NCBI GenBank assembly: GCA_934438085.1
Contig: CAKSBC010000027.1
Span: forward strand, 1-12,264
DNA length: 12,264 nt
Direction: 5' to 3'
From: an uncultured Lachnospiraceae bacterium
GTDB lineage: Bacteria > Bacillota > Clostridia > Lachnospirales > Lachnospiraceae
This document shows positions 1 through 5,890 of the stretch, one piece after another (the stretch's first letter is position 1; each line of letters opens with the position of its first letter). The translations under genes were made by a program, and so were the position numbers. The notes beneath the pieces were generated by a model. That model was given only the letters and a program-made list of their open reading frames with translations. It was not told where the DNA came from and searched no databases.

Positions 1-28
1 ATACACTTTTCTTGAGAAAATATCTGTT

Positions 29-37
29 TTATCCACA
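29..37. other. Perfect DnaA-box 9-mer (TTATCCACA) in left repeat
   Basis: The 9-mer TTATCCACA equals the consensus DnaA box. It lies in the conserved tail of the left terminal repeat and recurs as TGTGGATAA at 12234-12242. No dnaA, dnaN or box cluster is near, so this is not an origin. It may be a DnaA-titrating or regulatory site, or chance fixed in a repeat. Confidence 0.4.
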
Positions 38-77
38 AAAGAAAAAGACGTGTGAAAAAATGAAAGTTTTTTCACAC
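37..77 (-). terminator. Rho-independent terminator after the thiamine/HAD operon
   Basis: An 11-bp perfect stem (GTGTGAAAAAA at 50-60, TTTTTTCACAC at 67-77) encloses the loop TGAAAG. On the minus strand it is followed by a T-rich run (GTCTTTTTCTTTT). It starts about 19 bases after the HAD gene's stop codon, so it ends leftward transcription of that unit. It forms the inner part of the left terminal repeat. Confidence 0.85.
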
Positions 78-95
78 ACCCTTCGTTTCGCTTAT

Positions 96-770
96 TCAGA
101 CTTTTGCAGGTAGAAAATCTTCTATTACCTCATCTGAGACGCTCTTAAGACGTTCCCATTTATACTTATTATTTTCATCGAAAACACCGACAACATAGAA
201 GCCGGCTTTTTTGGCTGTTTTGGCAGCAAAAAGAGCATCCTCATATACGGTGATATCTGAGGGCTTAAGCTGAGTCTTATCTTGTGCTTTACTTATACCT
301 GAAAGTCGTTTCATAGCTTCAAGATATACATCCGGACTATCTTTTCCGGTACCGACCTCTTCACAGGAAAGAATGAATGCAAAGTCATCAATAACATTGA
401 GTCGTGAAAGACAGGCAGTCATAAGAGATGCTTCGGTAGCGGAGGCTACGCACATAGTTACTCCCTTATATTTAAGCTGATCAAGATATTCCCTTACTCC
501 GCTTTTTAATTCTATATCCTTACGGTAATGTTCATCCATGACGGCGTTCATTTCAGTGGCAATACTTTCCGGAGTGCCGGCAAAGCCAAAGCGCTTTATG
601 AAATAAGCGGCTGATTCAGTCATGGTCATGGGCTTAATTATTTCAGGAATTTCTGCCGGCATAGGTGATATGCCTTTAGCTGAAAGATAATCCTCGGCAA
701 GTCTGTTCCAATATGACATGGAGTCTATGAGTGTGCCGTCCATGTCAAAAATTGCATATTTCTTATTCAT
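96..770 (-). CDS. HAD-superfamily phosphatase, beta-phosphoglucomutase-like (candidate thiamine-phosphate phosphatase)
   Basis: This 224-residue protein has the full HAD phosphohydrolase motif set: motif I DMDGT at 9-13 (nucleophile D9, acid/base D11), motif II Ser110 in CVASAT, motif III Lys143 in GTGKDSPD, and motif IV E177-D178 in VYEDA. Residues about 15-90 form the helical cap typical of the beta-phosphoglucomutase subgroup. Its start overlaps the end of the thiamine-binding protein gene by 8 bases, so the two are translationally coupled, and a terminator follows. HAD enzymes of this type act on small phosphorylated metabolites in the cytoplasm. The substrate cannot be read from sequence. 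Placement at the end of a TPP-controlled thiamine cluster suggests thiamine monophosphate or a related phosphate, which is inference. Fold confidence is high and substrate confidence low. Confidence 0.9.
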   Translation of the reverse strand: MNKKYAIFDMDGTLIDSMSYWNRLAEDYLSAKGISPMPAEIPEIIKPMTMTESAAYFIKRFGFAGTPESIATEMNAVMDEHYRKDIELKSGVREYLDQLKYKGVTMCVASATEASLMTACLSRLNVIDDFAFILSCEEVGTGKDSPDVYLEAMKRLSGISKAQDKTQLKPSDITVYEDALFAAKTAKKAGFYVVGVFDENNKYKWERLKSVSDEVIEDFLPAKV

Positions 771-1077
771 GAGCAGTCTGAGAATATTTACCGATTTTTT
801 TATCTATGCTCAGGATATCACTTTCAGGACGGTAGTCGACCTTGATATAAGAGCATACCTGCTTTGCGCCTGCCCTTACTGCGACATGCTGGCACTCTTT
901 AACAATGTCCATAAGCTGATCTAAATTATCGCTTTCAATAGTAGTCTCAAACGGTCCCACTACATAATGAAGTCCTGTGCTTTTGATGTATGCAATGACT
1001 TCATCGACCATACGGCAAAGATCTTCATCATCCTTTGCGCTCATAGGCAATACTTGTATAGCAACACTTGCATTCAT
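763..1077 (-). CDS. Thiamine-binding protein, MTH1187/YqgV (DUF77) family
   Basis: This 104-residue cytoplasmic protein has the family pattern: an N-terminal strand with VAIQVLPM, a central VVGPFETTIES segment (about 41-50), then a helix, and a final strand SYIKVDYRPE. The family (PF01910, MTH1187/YkoF-like) has a ferredoxin-like fold that binds thiamine or its HMP moiety and usually sits in thiamine regulons. Length is normal. The start has a strong AGGAGG site 8 bases upstream. A 108-base spacer separates it from thiM with no obvious terminator, so readthrough from the riboswitch-controlled transcript is likely. Its 3' end overlaps the HAD gene. Known members are thought to buffer or deliver thiamine; the exact role is unproven. 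Confidence 0.88.
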   Translation of the reverse strand: MNASVAIQVLPMSAKDDEDLCRMVDEVIAYIKSTGLHYVVGPFETTIESDNLDQLMDIVKECQHVAVRAGAKQVCSYIKVDYRPESDILSIDKKIGKYSQTAHE

Positions 1078-1185
1078 GGTTATTTTCCTCCTGTTAATGT
1101 TTATAACTCTTTAGATTTTAATATAAAATGTTTATAGCTTAGTATAGATGCACCACAAAAAAGTTATGATGCTGATATATACGGT

Positions 1186-2040
1186 TTACAGTAATTCTAT
1201 GTTCAAACGTGCTGTTAATGTATCAGGATCCATGTTAAAAACAGCATCTATGAGATCTGTTCTAAAGGATGCGTTGCCGGTACCGTTTTTAATGCGGCGT
1301 TCATCGGCAAGCTCTCCGGCAATATCCATAACTGCGCAGGCAGAAAAAACTGCTTCAAATATGCTGTTTGGCATAGCTCCGCAGAAGGTGCCTATCAATG
1401 ATGTGAGCATACAACCGCTTCCCGTTATGCGTGACATAATGGCACTGCCGTTCCTTAAAAGTACTGTTTGTGTTCCGTCTGTAATTATATCGATAGGCCC
1501 TGAGACCGCAACTACGGCAGCTGTCTTTGCTGAGAGAAGCTTGGCTGTATTAATGGCAGCAGGAAGTGAGTCTTCATTTATTGAATCTGCGGCGCTGACG
1601 TCGACACCACTTCCGGAAGCTGTGCTGAGAGCCAAGGCCTTGATCTCAGATGCATTTCCGCGTATAACAGAAAAATGCACATTTTCAAGCAGCATAGCAG
1701 ATTCACGGCGCCTTAAAGATGTATTGCCGGCAGCAACAGGATCAAGTATTACAGGCTTATTAGCCGTCGCAGCGCTTTTTCCGCCTATTATCATTGAATC
1801 AACACGATTTATCGCACCTAAATTGCAGACTAATGCATCGGCACCAGCTGCGGATTCGGCTACCTCACGAATGTCCTCAGCCATAGATGGAGAACCGCCT
1901 GCAGCAAGTATGATATTAGCACAGTCATTTACAGTGACAAAATTTGTAATACAGTCTATAAGAGGATTTTTTGTATGAACAGACTCCAGGGAATGGCATA
2001 CAGTCTTTAGGAGTGCCGGATTATTTGATTTATTGCACAT
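1186..2040 (-). CDS. thiM: Hydroxyethylthiazole kinase
   Basis: ThiM phosphorylates 4-methyl-5-(2-hydroxyethyl)thiazole with ATP (EC 2.7.1.50), the salvage route for the thiazole half of thiamine. The 284-residue ribokinase-fold protein has PLIDCITN at 26-33 followed by the conserved AAGGSPSMA stretch, DPVAAG at 100-105, VIRGNASEI at 125-133, and the anion-hole/catalytic motif TGSGCM with Cys210. The C-terminal GTGNASFRTDLID segment is also typical. Length is slightly above the usual ~270. The ATG is preceded by GGAGG, and the gene lies 14 bases after thiW, so both share the TPP-riboswitch transcript. ThiE and ThiD are not in this window. All expected catalytic residues are present. Confidence 0.96.
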   Translation of the reverse strand: MCNKSNNPALLKTVCHSLESVHTKNPLIDCITNFVTVNDCANIILAAGGSPSMAEDIREVAESAAGADALVCNLGAINRVDSMIIGGKSAATANKPVILDPVAAGNTSLRRRESAMLLENVHFSVIRGNASEIKALALSTASGSGVDVSAADSINEDSLPAAINTAKLLSAKTAAVVAVSGPIDIITDGTQTVLLRNGSAIMSRITGSGCMLTSLIGTFCGAMPNSIFEAVFSACAVMDIAGELADERRIKNGTGNASFRTDLIDAVFNMDPDTLTARLNIELL

Positions 2041-2054
2041 GTCAATACCTCCGA

Positions 2055-2594
2055 TCAGTTATTAAGCTCTGAAAGCAGTCTATTAAGCAGTCCGGTATTC
2101 TTAAGGATTATAAGGACCATAACACCCATAGCAGCTCCTACGGCTGCAGACGGAGTGTAGAACGGTATGTAATAAAGCGGTGATGTAAGATCAAGTCCGT
2201 ATATATATTTGTAAAACGGATAAACTGCAATGGCACTGAGGACACCGGTACCGATAACCTCACCTATATACACTGACCAAAGTGTTCCGAAACGTCTGTA
2301 AAGCAGTCCTCCGAGTATCGGACCTATCATGGCTCCTATAACTGAGCCTATTGTACGTCCGCAGGTCATACGCATAAGTCCTGTAAGTACTCCAGCAGCG
2401 GATCCGTACCACGGGCCTACAAATACGGCTGCCATGACATTAACAAAATGCTGGAACGGTGCCATATTAGGGAAATAAACGAATGTACTGAGTACGAAAG
2501 CAAGGCCCGAAAGCATTGCCGTAAGGACGAGCTTTTTGGTGCTTAAAATGCCTCTTTGAGCTGTCAAATTTGATACAGATTGAGTTTTTTCCAT
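2055..2594 (-). CDS. thiW: ECF transporter S-component ThiW (thiazole uptake)
   Basis: This 179-residue integral membrane protein carries the ThiW signature: FPNMAPFQHFVNVMAAVFVG (about 41-60), then PWYGSAAGVLTGLMR and a glycine-rich segment ending in GGLLYRRFG, with about five or six hydrophobic helices. ThiW is the substrate-binding S-unit of an energy-coupling-factor transporter, predicted to import the thiazole precursor used by ThiM. The EcfA/A'/T module is not here, as expected for group II ECF systems. I chose the ATG at 2594 because it has GGAGC 9 bases upstream. A longer in-frame reading would run back through the terminator hairpin and riboswitch. Adjacent thiM supports the substrate. 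Expression should be repressed by TPP. Confidence 0.92.
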   Translation of the reverse strand: MEKTQSVSNLTAQRGILSTKKLVLTAMLSGLAFVLSTFVYFPNMAPFQHFVNVMAAVFVGPWYGSAAGVLTGLMRMTCGRTIGSVIGAMIGPILGGLLYRRFGTLWSVYIGEVIGTGVLSAIAVYPFYKYIYGLDLTSPLYYIPFYTPSAAVGAAMGVMVLIILKNTGLLNRLLSELNN

Positions 2595-2616
2595 AAAATC
2601 AAGCTCCTTTAATGAG

Positions 2617-2650
2617 AAATACAAAAGGAGATATCCATACGGATACCTCC
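2617..2650 (-). terminator. Expression-platform terminator of the TPP riboswitch
   Basis: On the minus strand GGAGGTATCC and GGATATCTCC (2627-2650) form a 10-bp stem with one G-U pair and a GTAT loop, followed by TTTTGTATTT. It lies between the aptamer and thiW. The 5' arm can pair instead with the aptamer core segment GATACC (within 2694-2705), giving a plausible antiterminator. TPP binding would tie up that core segment, let the hairpin form and switch thiWM off. Confidence 0.85.
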
Positions 2651-2668
2651 TGAAAGATCTTTGTCGCT

Positions 2669-2754
2669 GAGTTCCTACGGCGGCATTATCCGCATCAGGT
2701 ATCGAGGGTCGAAGACAAGGCTTCCTCTCAGCCTGCATAAGCAAGCTCCCCTAT
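2669..2754 (-). ncRNA. TPP riboswitch (THI element) aptamer
   Basis: Read on the minus strand, the region carries the conserved thi-box blocks in order: GGGGAGC, then GGCTGAGAGGAA, then ACCCTCGATACCTGATGCGG, then ATAATGCCGCCGTAGGAAC. The CTGAGA core, the CCTGAT core, the GCGG/CCGC P5-type stem and the 3' GTAGGAA end all match the consensus. A strong P1 closing stem is not obvious to me. It sits upstream of thiW-thiM and before a terminator hairpin, so it is a transcription-attenuating OFF switch responding to thiamine pyrophosphate. Confidence 0.95.
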
Positions 2755-2765
2755 AGACTGAATAT

Positions 2766-2793
2766 ATTTTACATCAAAATTACATGGTGTAAA
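2766..2793 (-). promoter_or_regulatory. Promoter of the thiWM riboswitch transcript
   Basis: On the minus strand TTTACA (2788-2793) and TAAAAT (2766-2771) are separated by 16 bases; each matches the sigma-A consensus at five of six positions. The predicted start would fall just before the aptamer, so the RNA begins almost at the riboswitch. This separates the thiamine operon from nadE upstream. Confidence 0.55.
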
Positions 2794-2899
2794 GATACAT
2801 GTCATGCATTTTAATGAATGCAATATAAAGTCTGACTCAATCTGGCATTTTATGTTGTTAATAATATAATGTACGAATTATTTATCGTGTGCTTAAGCC

Positions 2900-3628
2900 T
2901 TATGCAAAGGTTTTAGCAGGATTAAGCTTATGAAGAGAACTGTTATGTCTTCTTAAAACCTCAGCCTCAGCGCCAGGGCTGCTGACCTCCTTACCGAGAA
3001 TTACTGCGTCTATATCAGCATAGGAAACACCCATTTCCTGTTCATCAGTCTGGCCTTCATAAAGTCCTGCCGAAGGAGCCTTTTCTATAATGGAAGCAGG
3101 AGCGTTAAGATAGCGCAGGAACTCATAGATCTCTGTTACGGTAAGATCGGAGATCGGATTAAAGTCATATGCACCGTCTCCCCATTTGGTAAAGTAGCCG
3201 ACAAATGCCTCGCTACGGTTTCCGGTACCGGCAACAAGTCTGTTCTCACTGCCTGCAACAGAATAAAGTGTGGTCATACGAAGACGAGGCGCGATATTGG
3301 CAGCAGAATGATCGGTCATTTCTGTAATGCCATTTAAAGCATCAAGCTCAGCTTCTCTGACCGGAGTAAGGTCTATAAGCCTTGTCTCAATGCCGTACTG
3401 TTCGGCTAATTTTCTGCCATCCTCTGCATCAGATCCGAAATTACGAGCGGAAGAGCAAGGCATGATAATACCTACAGTATTGTCACAGGCTGCTTTACAT
3501 AAGATGCCTACAAGAGCGGAATCCTTGCCGCCGCTGTTTCCGAAAACAATGCCGTTTACATGGCTGTCTTCAACAAGTTTCTTAATGAATGCAACTCTTT
3601 TTTTGAATTCCAGCTTATAATCTCTCAT
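2900..3628 (-). CDS. nadE: Ammonia-dependent NAD+ synthetase
   Basis: NadE makes NAD from nicotinate adenine dinucleotide, ATP and ammonia (EC 6.3.1.5), the last step of NAD biosynthesis. The 242-residue protein shows the PP-loop SGGKDS at 32-37, NIAPRLRMTTLY at 111-122, GTGNRSE at 134-140, GYFTKWGDGA at 144-153, and KAPSAGLYEGQTDE at 183-196. All are diagnostic of NadE. There is no N-terminal glutaminase (CN-hydrolase) domain, so ammonia rather than glutamine is the direct donor. A GGAG site precedes the ATG. It follows the coaX-like gene by 76 bases on the same strand, and the thiamine promoter starts downstream, so it probably ends a vitamin/cofactor transcript. No convincing terminator was found after it. 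Confidence 0.95.
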   Translation of the reverse strand: MRDYKLEFKKRVAFIKKLVEDSHVNGIVFGNSGGKDSALVGILCKAACDNTVGIIMPCSSARNFGSDAEDGRKLAEQYGIETRLIDLTPVREAELDALNGITEMTDHSAANIAPRLRMTTLYSVAGSENRLVAGTGNRSEAFVGYFTKWGDGAYDFNPISDLTVTEIYEFLRYLNAPASIIEKAPSAGLYEGQTDEQEMGVSYADIDAVILGKEVSSPGAEAEVLRRHNSSLHKLNPAKTFA

Positions 3629-3704
3629 GCTATTGCTCCTTATTATGATCTCTCACATTTACTCTTTATTAATAAATCAACCGATATGATGTTGTTGAAC
3701 ATTA

Positions 3705-4490
3705 TCAGCTGCGGGTCCTTTTGTTTTTATTATATATAAGTATAAGCCCTTTTAAAATGAGATGTTTATCGGTAAGTGTATGATGTCTGCATCCTGCTGC
3801 TATCAAAGCGGCATGATCACCTGTAATGACCGGGATCATGTCCGGATAATCCAGCTCATACATTATCTTATCTATAAGTCCGTCGATAGCGGAAGAGCAA
3901 CCGTTAATAATACCGCTTCTAATGCTTTCGGCTGTGTTTGAGCCTATAAGCTTTGCGCTTTTTCGTATAGCTATGTCCGGCAAATTAGCAGCGCTGTGGC
4001 TGATTGCATCGGCAGAAAGCCTGATTCCGGACATAAATATTGCACCTATAAAATGCTTGTCACTGTCAATAACGGAAAGAGTGGTAAGAGTGCACAAATT
4101 AATGATAACTAATGGCGCACCGTATTCGGCTATGCCGGCAGCAGCAGTTGCAATCAGATCTGCTCCAAGCTCGGCAGGATCATCTATCCTTATATCAACA
4201 CCGGTTTTTATACCCGGACCTACTTCCATTATATTAGTATGAATGAGCTGCTTCATAGCTGTTTTCAGCACATCTGTAAGAGATGGCACACATGAAGCAA
4301 TGATACCGCCGTCGATATCTCCAAGTTTTATGCCGTGAAGCTCTGTTACTTGTTTTATAGCGATAGAATACTCTATAGCGGTTTTTTTGAGATCGGTAGA
4401 AATATTCTCATTAAAAAGAACTGTGCCGATTTTTTCATCGGCACAGCCTATGAGTATATCAGTATTCTCAGCAGCAATGATAAGTATCAT
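3705..4490 (-). CDS. CoaX-like (type III pantothenate kinase family) protein with degraded active site
   Basis: The 261-residue protein aligns over its full length with type III pantothenate kinase: STDLKKTAIEY, IDGGIIASCVPSLT, EVGPGIKTGVDIR, GIRLSADAISHSAANLPDI, IGSNTAESIRSGIINGC and a GLILIY end are all family-like. But the nucleotide-binding and catalytic motifs are altered. The N-terminal DxGNT appears as AAENT (Asp to Ala6, Gly to Glu8). GADR is GADL (Asp111 kept, Arg lost). DFGTATT is NLCTLTT (Asp to Asn131, Gly to Cys133). Two of the three aspartates considered essential in the family are therefore missing, with no frameshift or truncation. It may be a pseudoenzyme, for example a CoA or pantothenate sensor or partner protein, or an enzyme with altered chemistry. 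AGAGGA precedes the start. It follows an ECF S-component by 92 bases, fitting a pantothenate theme. Confidence 0.85.
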   Translation of the reverse strand: MILIIAAENTDILIGCADEKIGTVLFNENISTDLKKTAIEYSIAIKQVTELHGIKLGDIDGGIIASCVPSLTDVLKTAMKQLIHTNIMEVGPGIKTGVDIRIDDPAELGADLIATAAAGIAEYGAPLVIINLCTLTTLSVIDSDKHFIGAIFMSGIRLSADAISHSAANLPDIAIRKSAKLIGSNTAESIRSGIINGCSSAIDGLIDKIMYELDYPDMIPVITGDHAALIAAGCRHHTLTDKHLILKGLILIYNKNKRTRS

Positions 4491-4582
4491 CTGAATATCC
4501 TCTTTGGTGTATCAGAACAAACATGAGCTGTCAAATACCTGATTAAATGTTAATTCAGGCAGCGTTCTGATGTAAGCTGCGA

Positions 4583-5161
4583 TCAGACAGTCTTCTTTCC
4601 GATAGTAATTATACGTACGATAATAGGACTGAGTACAACATTTATAAGAAGCTCAATAACAAAGTTCATACCTACGAGTCCGAAAATGAAGTAGGTACCA
4701 ACGCTTTCGAAGCCTGCACCTGCAGCCCAGCCGGCTATAGTATCATAGAAGAAAAGTCTGCAGCCGATAAGGAATATACCTGTGTTTATAACAGGACATG
4801 CTACAGCGGCAGCGGCTACAGGGATAAACTTATTGTCAGTAAGCTTACTTACAGCTGTATATATAGCGCCTGCGCCAAGTCCTGCAAGAGCTCCCTTTAA
4901 AATAACAGTGATGATAGTACCGGGAACATTGATAGCAAGGAATGCACCTGCATCACCGCTGGCGAGAACGACAAGTCCGAATATAAGGCCAAGCCATGCG
5001 CCGGCCTTACTGCGGTATACCGAAGCACCGACTACTATAGGAATAAGTACAAGTGAAATGGAAAAAATGCCGACATGGATAAAGCTGCCCATGAACTGAA
5101 GCACGATTACGATAGCGGTAAGTAAACCGATACCTGCGATTTGTTTTGTTGAAAGATTCAT
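4583..5161 (-). CDS. ECF transporter S-component, possibly for pantothenate
   Basis: This 192-residue polytopic membrane protein starts MNLSTKQIAGIGLL and has about five or six hydrophobic segments. The N-terminal helix region and the alternating Gly/Ala-rich segments fit the ECF S-unit family (PF12822-like). It would bind a vitamin outside the cell and work with a shared EcfA/A'/T module encoded elsewhere. No residue pattern known to me fixes the substrate. Adjacency to the CoaX-family gene suggests pantothenate (PanT-like), which is inference from context; another vitamin is possible. The ATG is preceded by GGAGG with good spacing. It is the first gene of the minus-strand block, with a long 5' leader. 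Confidence 0.8.
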   Translation of the reverse strand: MNLSTKQIAGIGLLTAIVIVLQFMGSFIHVGIFSISLVLIPIVVGASVYRSKAGAWLGLIFGLVVLASGDAGAFLAINVPGTIITVILKGALAGLGAGAIYTAVSKLTDNKFIPVAAAAVACPVINTGIFLIGCRLFFYDTIAGWAAGAGFESVGTYFIFGLVGMNFVIELLINVVLSPIIVRIITIGKKTV

Positions 5162-5505
5162 TTATTTTACCTCCGTTACTATTCCGCAAGAGAAGTATTT
5201 GATCTTAGGACACTTCCTGAAACAAAGCTTTGCTATCACCTTTTATTAAGGAGTACAGCAACTTTAGTATCTGACTCAGCGCGGCAGAAAGAGATTAAAT
5301 ATGAAACTGATATCTGCTCTTTGTTATCTGTATAATAACAAGCTGTGAAATTAAAGCCGGCTCACAATAAGATCAAATATATTAGTGATGCGGATACAAT
5401 ACGTTACCTGAAAATTATATCAAAATTATAATTATAAAAAAGTATTGACAAAAGCATAAAAATTACTTAATATAGATAAGCACTGCAAAATGATTTGCAG
5501 CATGT
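5162..5505. other. 344-base divergent intergenic region between the ECF S-component gene and the tRNAs
   Basis: No gene is seen here. The right end holds the plus-strand tRNA promoter. For the minus-strand S-component gene, a weak promoter is possible: TTGATC 5371-5376, 17 bases, TAATTT 5348-5353. The leader could fold an interrupted 12-bp hairpin at 5288-5322 and contains a CAAAGCTTTG palindrome at 5223-5232. I recognise no known riboswitch class in it, so regulation by a pantothenate-type signal cannot be claimed. Confidence 0.4.
5445..5473 (+). promoter_or_regulatory. Promoter of the tRNA-Arg/tRNA-His unit
   Basis: A perfect -35 TTGACA (5445-5450) is followed by a 17-base spacer and TAATAT (5468-5473). 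It lies about 32 bases upstream of the first tRNA, with AT-rich DNA before it resembling an UP element. This is typical of strong stable-RNA promoters. Confidence 0.65.
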
Positions 5506-5579
5506 GGATCAGTAGCTCAGTTGGATAGAGCATGCGCCTTCTAAGCGCAGGGTCGGGGGTTCGAATCCCTTCTGGTCCA
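5506..5579 (+). tRNA. tRNA-Arg (anticodon TCT)
   Basis: The cloverleaf folds completely: acceptor GGATCAG/CTGGTCC (one T-G pair), D arm GCTC-GAGC, anticodon stem TGCGC/GCGCA with loop CTTCTAA, and T loop TTCGAAT. Two G-T pairs lie at the outer end of the T stem. Anticodon TCT reads AGA/AGG. The discriminator is A and no CCA is encoded. Confidence 0.95.
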
Positions 5580-5596
5580 TTTAGGTATAACCTATG

Positions 5597-5670
5597 GTGG
5601 GTGTGGCGCAGTTGGCTAGCGCGTCAGATTGTGGCTCTGAAGGCCGAGGGTTCGAGTCCCTTTACCCACC
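5597..5670 (+). tRNA. tRNA-His (anticodon GTG)
   Basis: Acceptor GTGGGTG pairs with TACCCAC. The D arm is GCGC-GCGC, and anticodon stem TCAGA/TCTGA holds loop TTGTGGC. The T loop is TTCGAGT. The base before position 1 (5596) is G and the discriminator is C, giving the extra G(-1):C73 pair that marks histidine tRNA. CCA is not encoded. It is 17 bases after tRNA-Arg and shares its transcript. Confidence 0.95.
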
Positions 5671-5679
5671 TTATCAATG

Positions 5680-5708
5680 AAAGCACGCAATAGCGTGCTT
5701 TTCTTTAT
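5680..5708 (+). terminator. Rho-independent terminator of the Arg/His tRNA unit
   Basis: Stem AAAGCACGC/GCGTGCTTT (9 bp) with loop AATA is followed by TCTTTATT. It begins 10 bases after tRNA-His. Confidence 0.9.
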
Positions 5709-5804
5709 TTCATGCGGGTTTCAGCGATTTTACCACTTCCGAAAAAAAACAAATATTCCTTTAAAAGAGCATATTTTCGGGTAAAGTATGACACGAAATG
5801 CAAC

Positions 5805-5845
5805 ACGAAAAAATGCCATATCGGCTTGCACCTGATATGGCATTT
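5805..5845 (-). terminator. Rho-independent terminator of the Glu-rich lipoprotein gene
   Basis: AAATGCCATATC (5811-5822) and GATATGGCATTT (5834-5845) form a 12-bp perfect stem around an 11-base loop. On the minus strand it runs directly into a T tract, 46 bases after the lipoprotein stop. The plus-strand side has few Ts, so it serves mainly the minus strand. Confidence 0.85.
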
Positions 5846-5890
5846 CATTATGTGTTTGATTAAACTGTATTGAGAGATGTTAAGTAATAA

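Larger units (their letters stand above)
7..82. repeat. Left copy of ~76-bp inverted repeat (terminator-plus-tail element)
   Basis: This stretch matches the reverse complement of 12188-12264 almost base for base. Outside the 6-base hairpin loop I count one substitution and one A-tract indel in the tail, and two substitutions in the stem or its flank. Its parts, reading inward, are a small palindrome (TTTTCT-TG-AGAAAA, 7-20), a TTATCCACA 9-mer, an A-rich tract and an 11-bp hairpin. The match stops just past the hairpin (CACACACCCT versus CACACGCCCT). It may be one member of a dispersed repeat family; only two copies are visible here, so that is inference. Confidence 0.85.

Noticed and set aside
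1148..1978. A 276-codon open frame on the plus strand opposite thiM
   Set aside because: It mirrors thiM, lacks a ribosome site, and its product has no recognisable family features; thiM is unambiguous on the other strand.
2813..2830. Palindrome TGCATT-TTAATG-AATGCA as terminator of nadE
   Set aside because: Only a 6-bp AT-rich stem with no T tract on either strand.
4506..4534. TTGACA with 17-base spacer and extended TGA-TACACC before the CoaX-like gene (minus strand)
   Set aside because: The -35 is perfect, but the -10 is poor and a start there would fall on the ribosome binding site, leaving almost no leader.
5709..5800. Sequence after the tRNA-His terminator looked like a possible integration-site scar
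   Set aside because: There is no integrase, no duplicated tRNA 3' end and no second boundary; the impression rests on general resemblance only.
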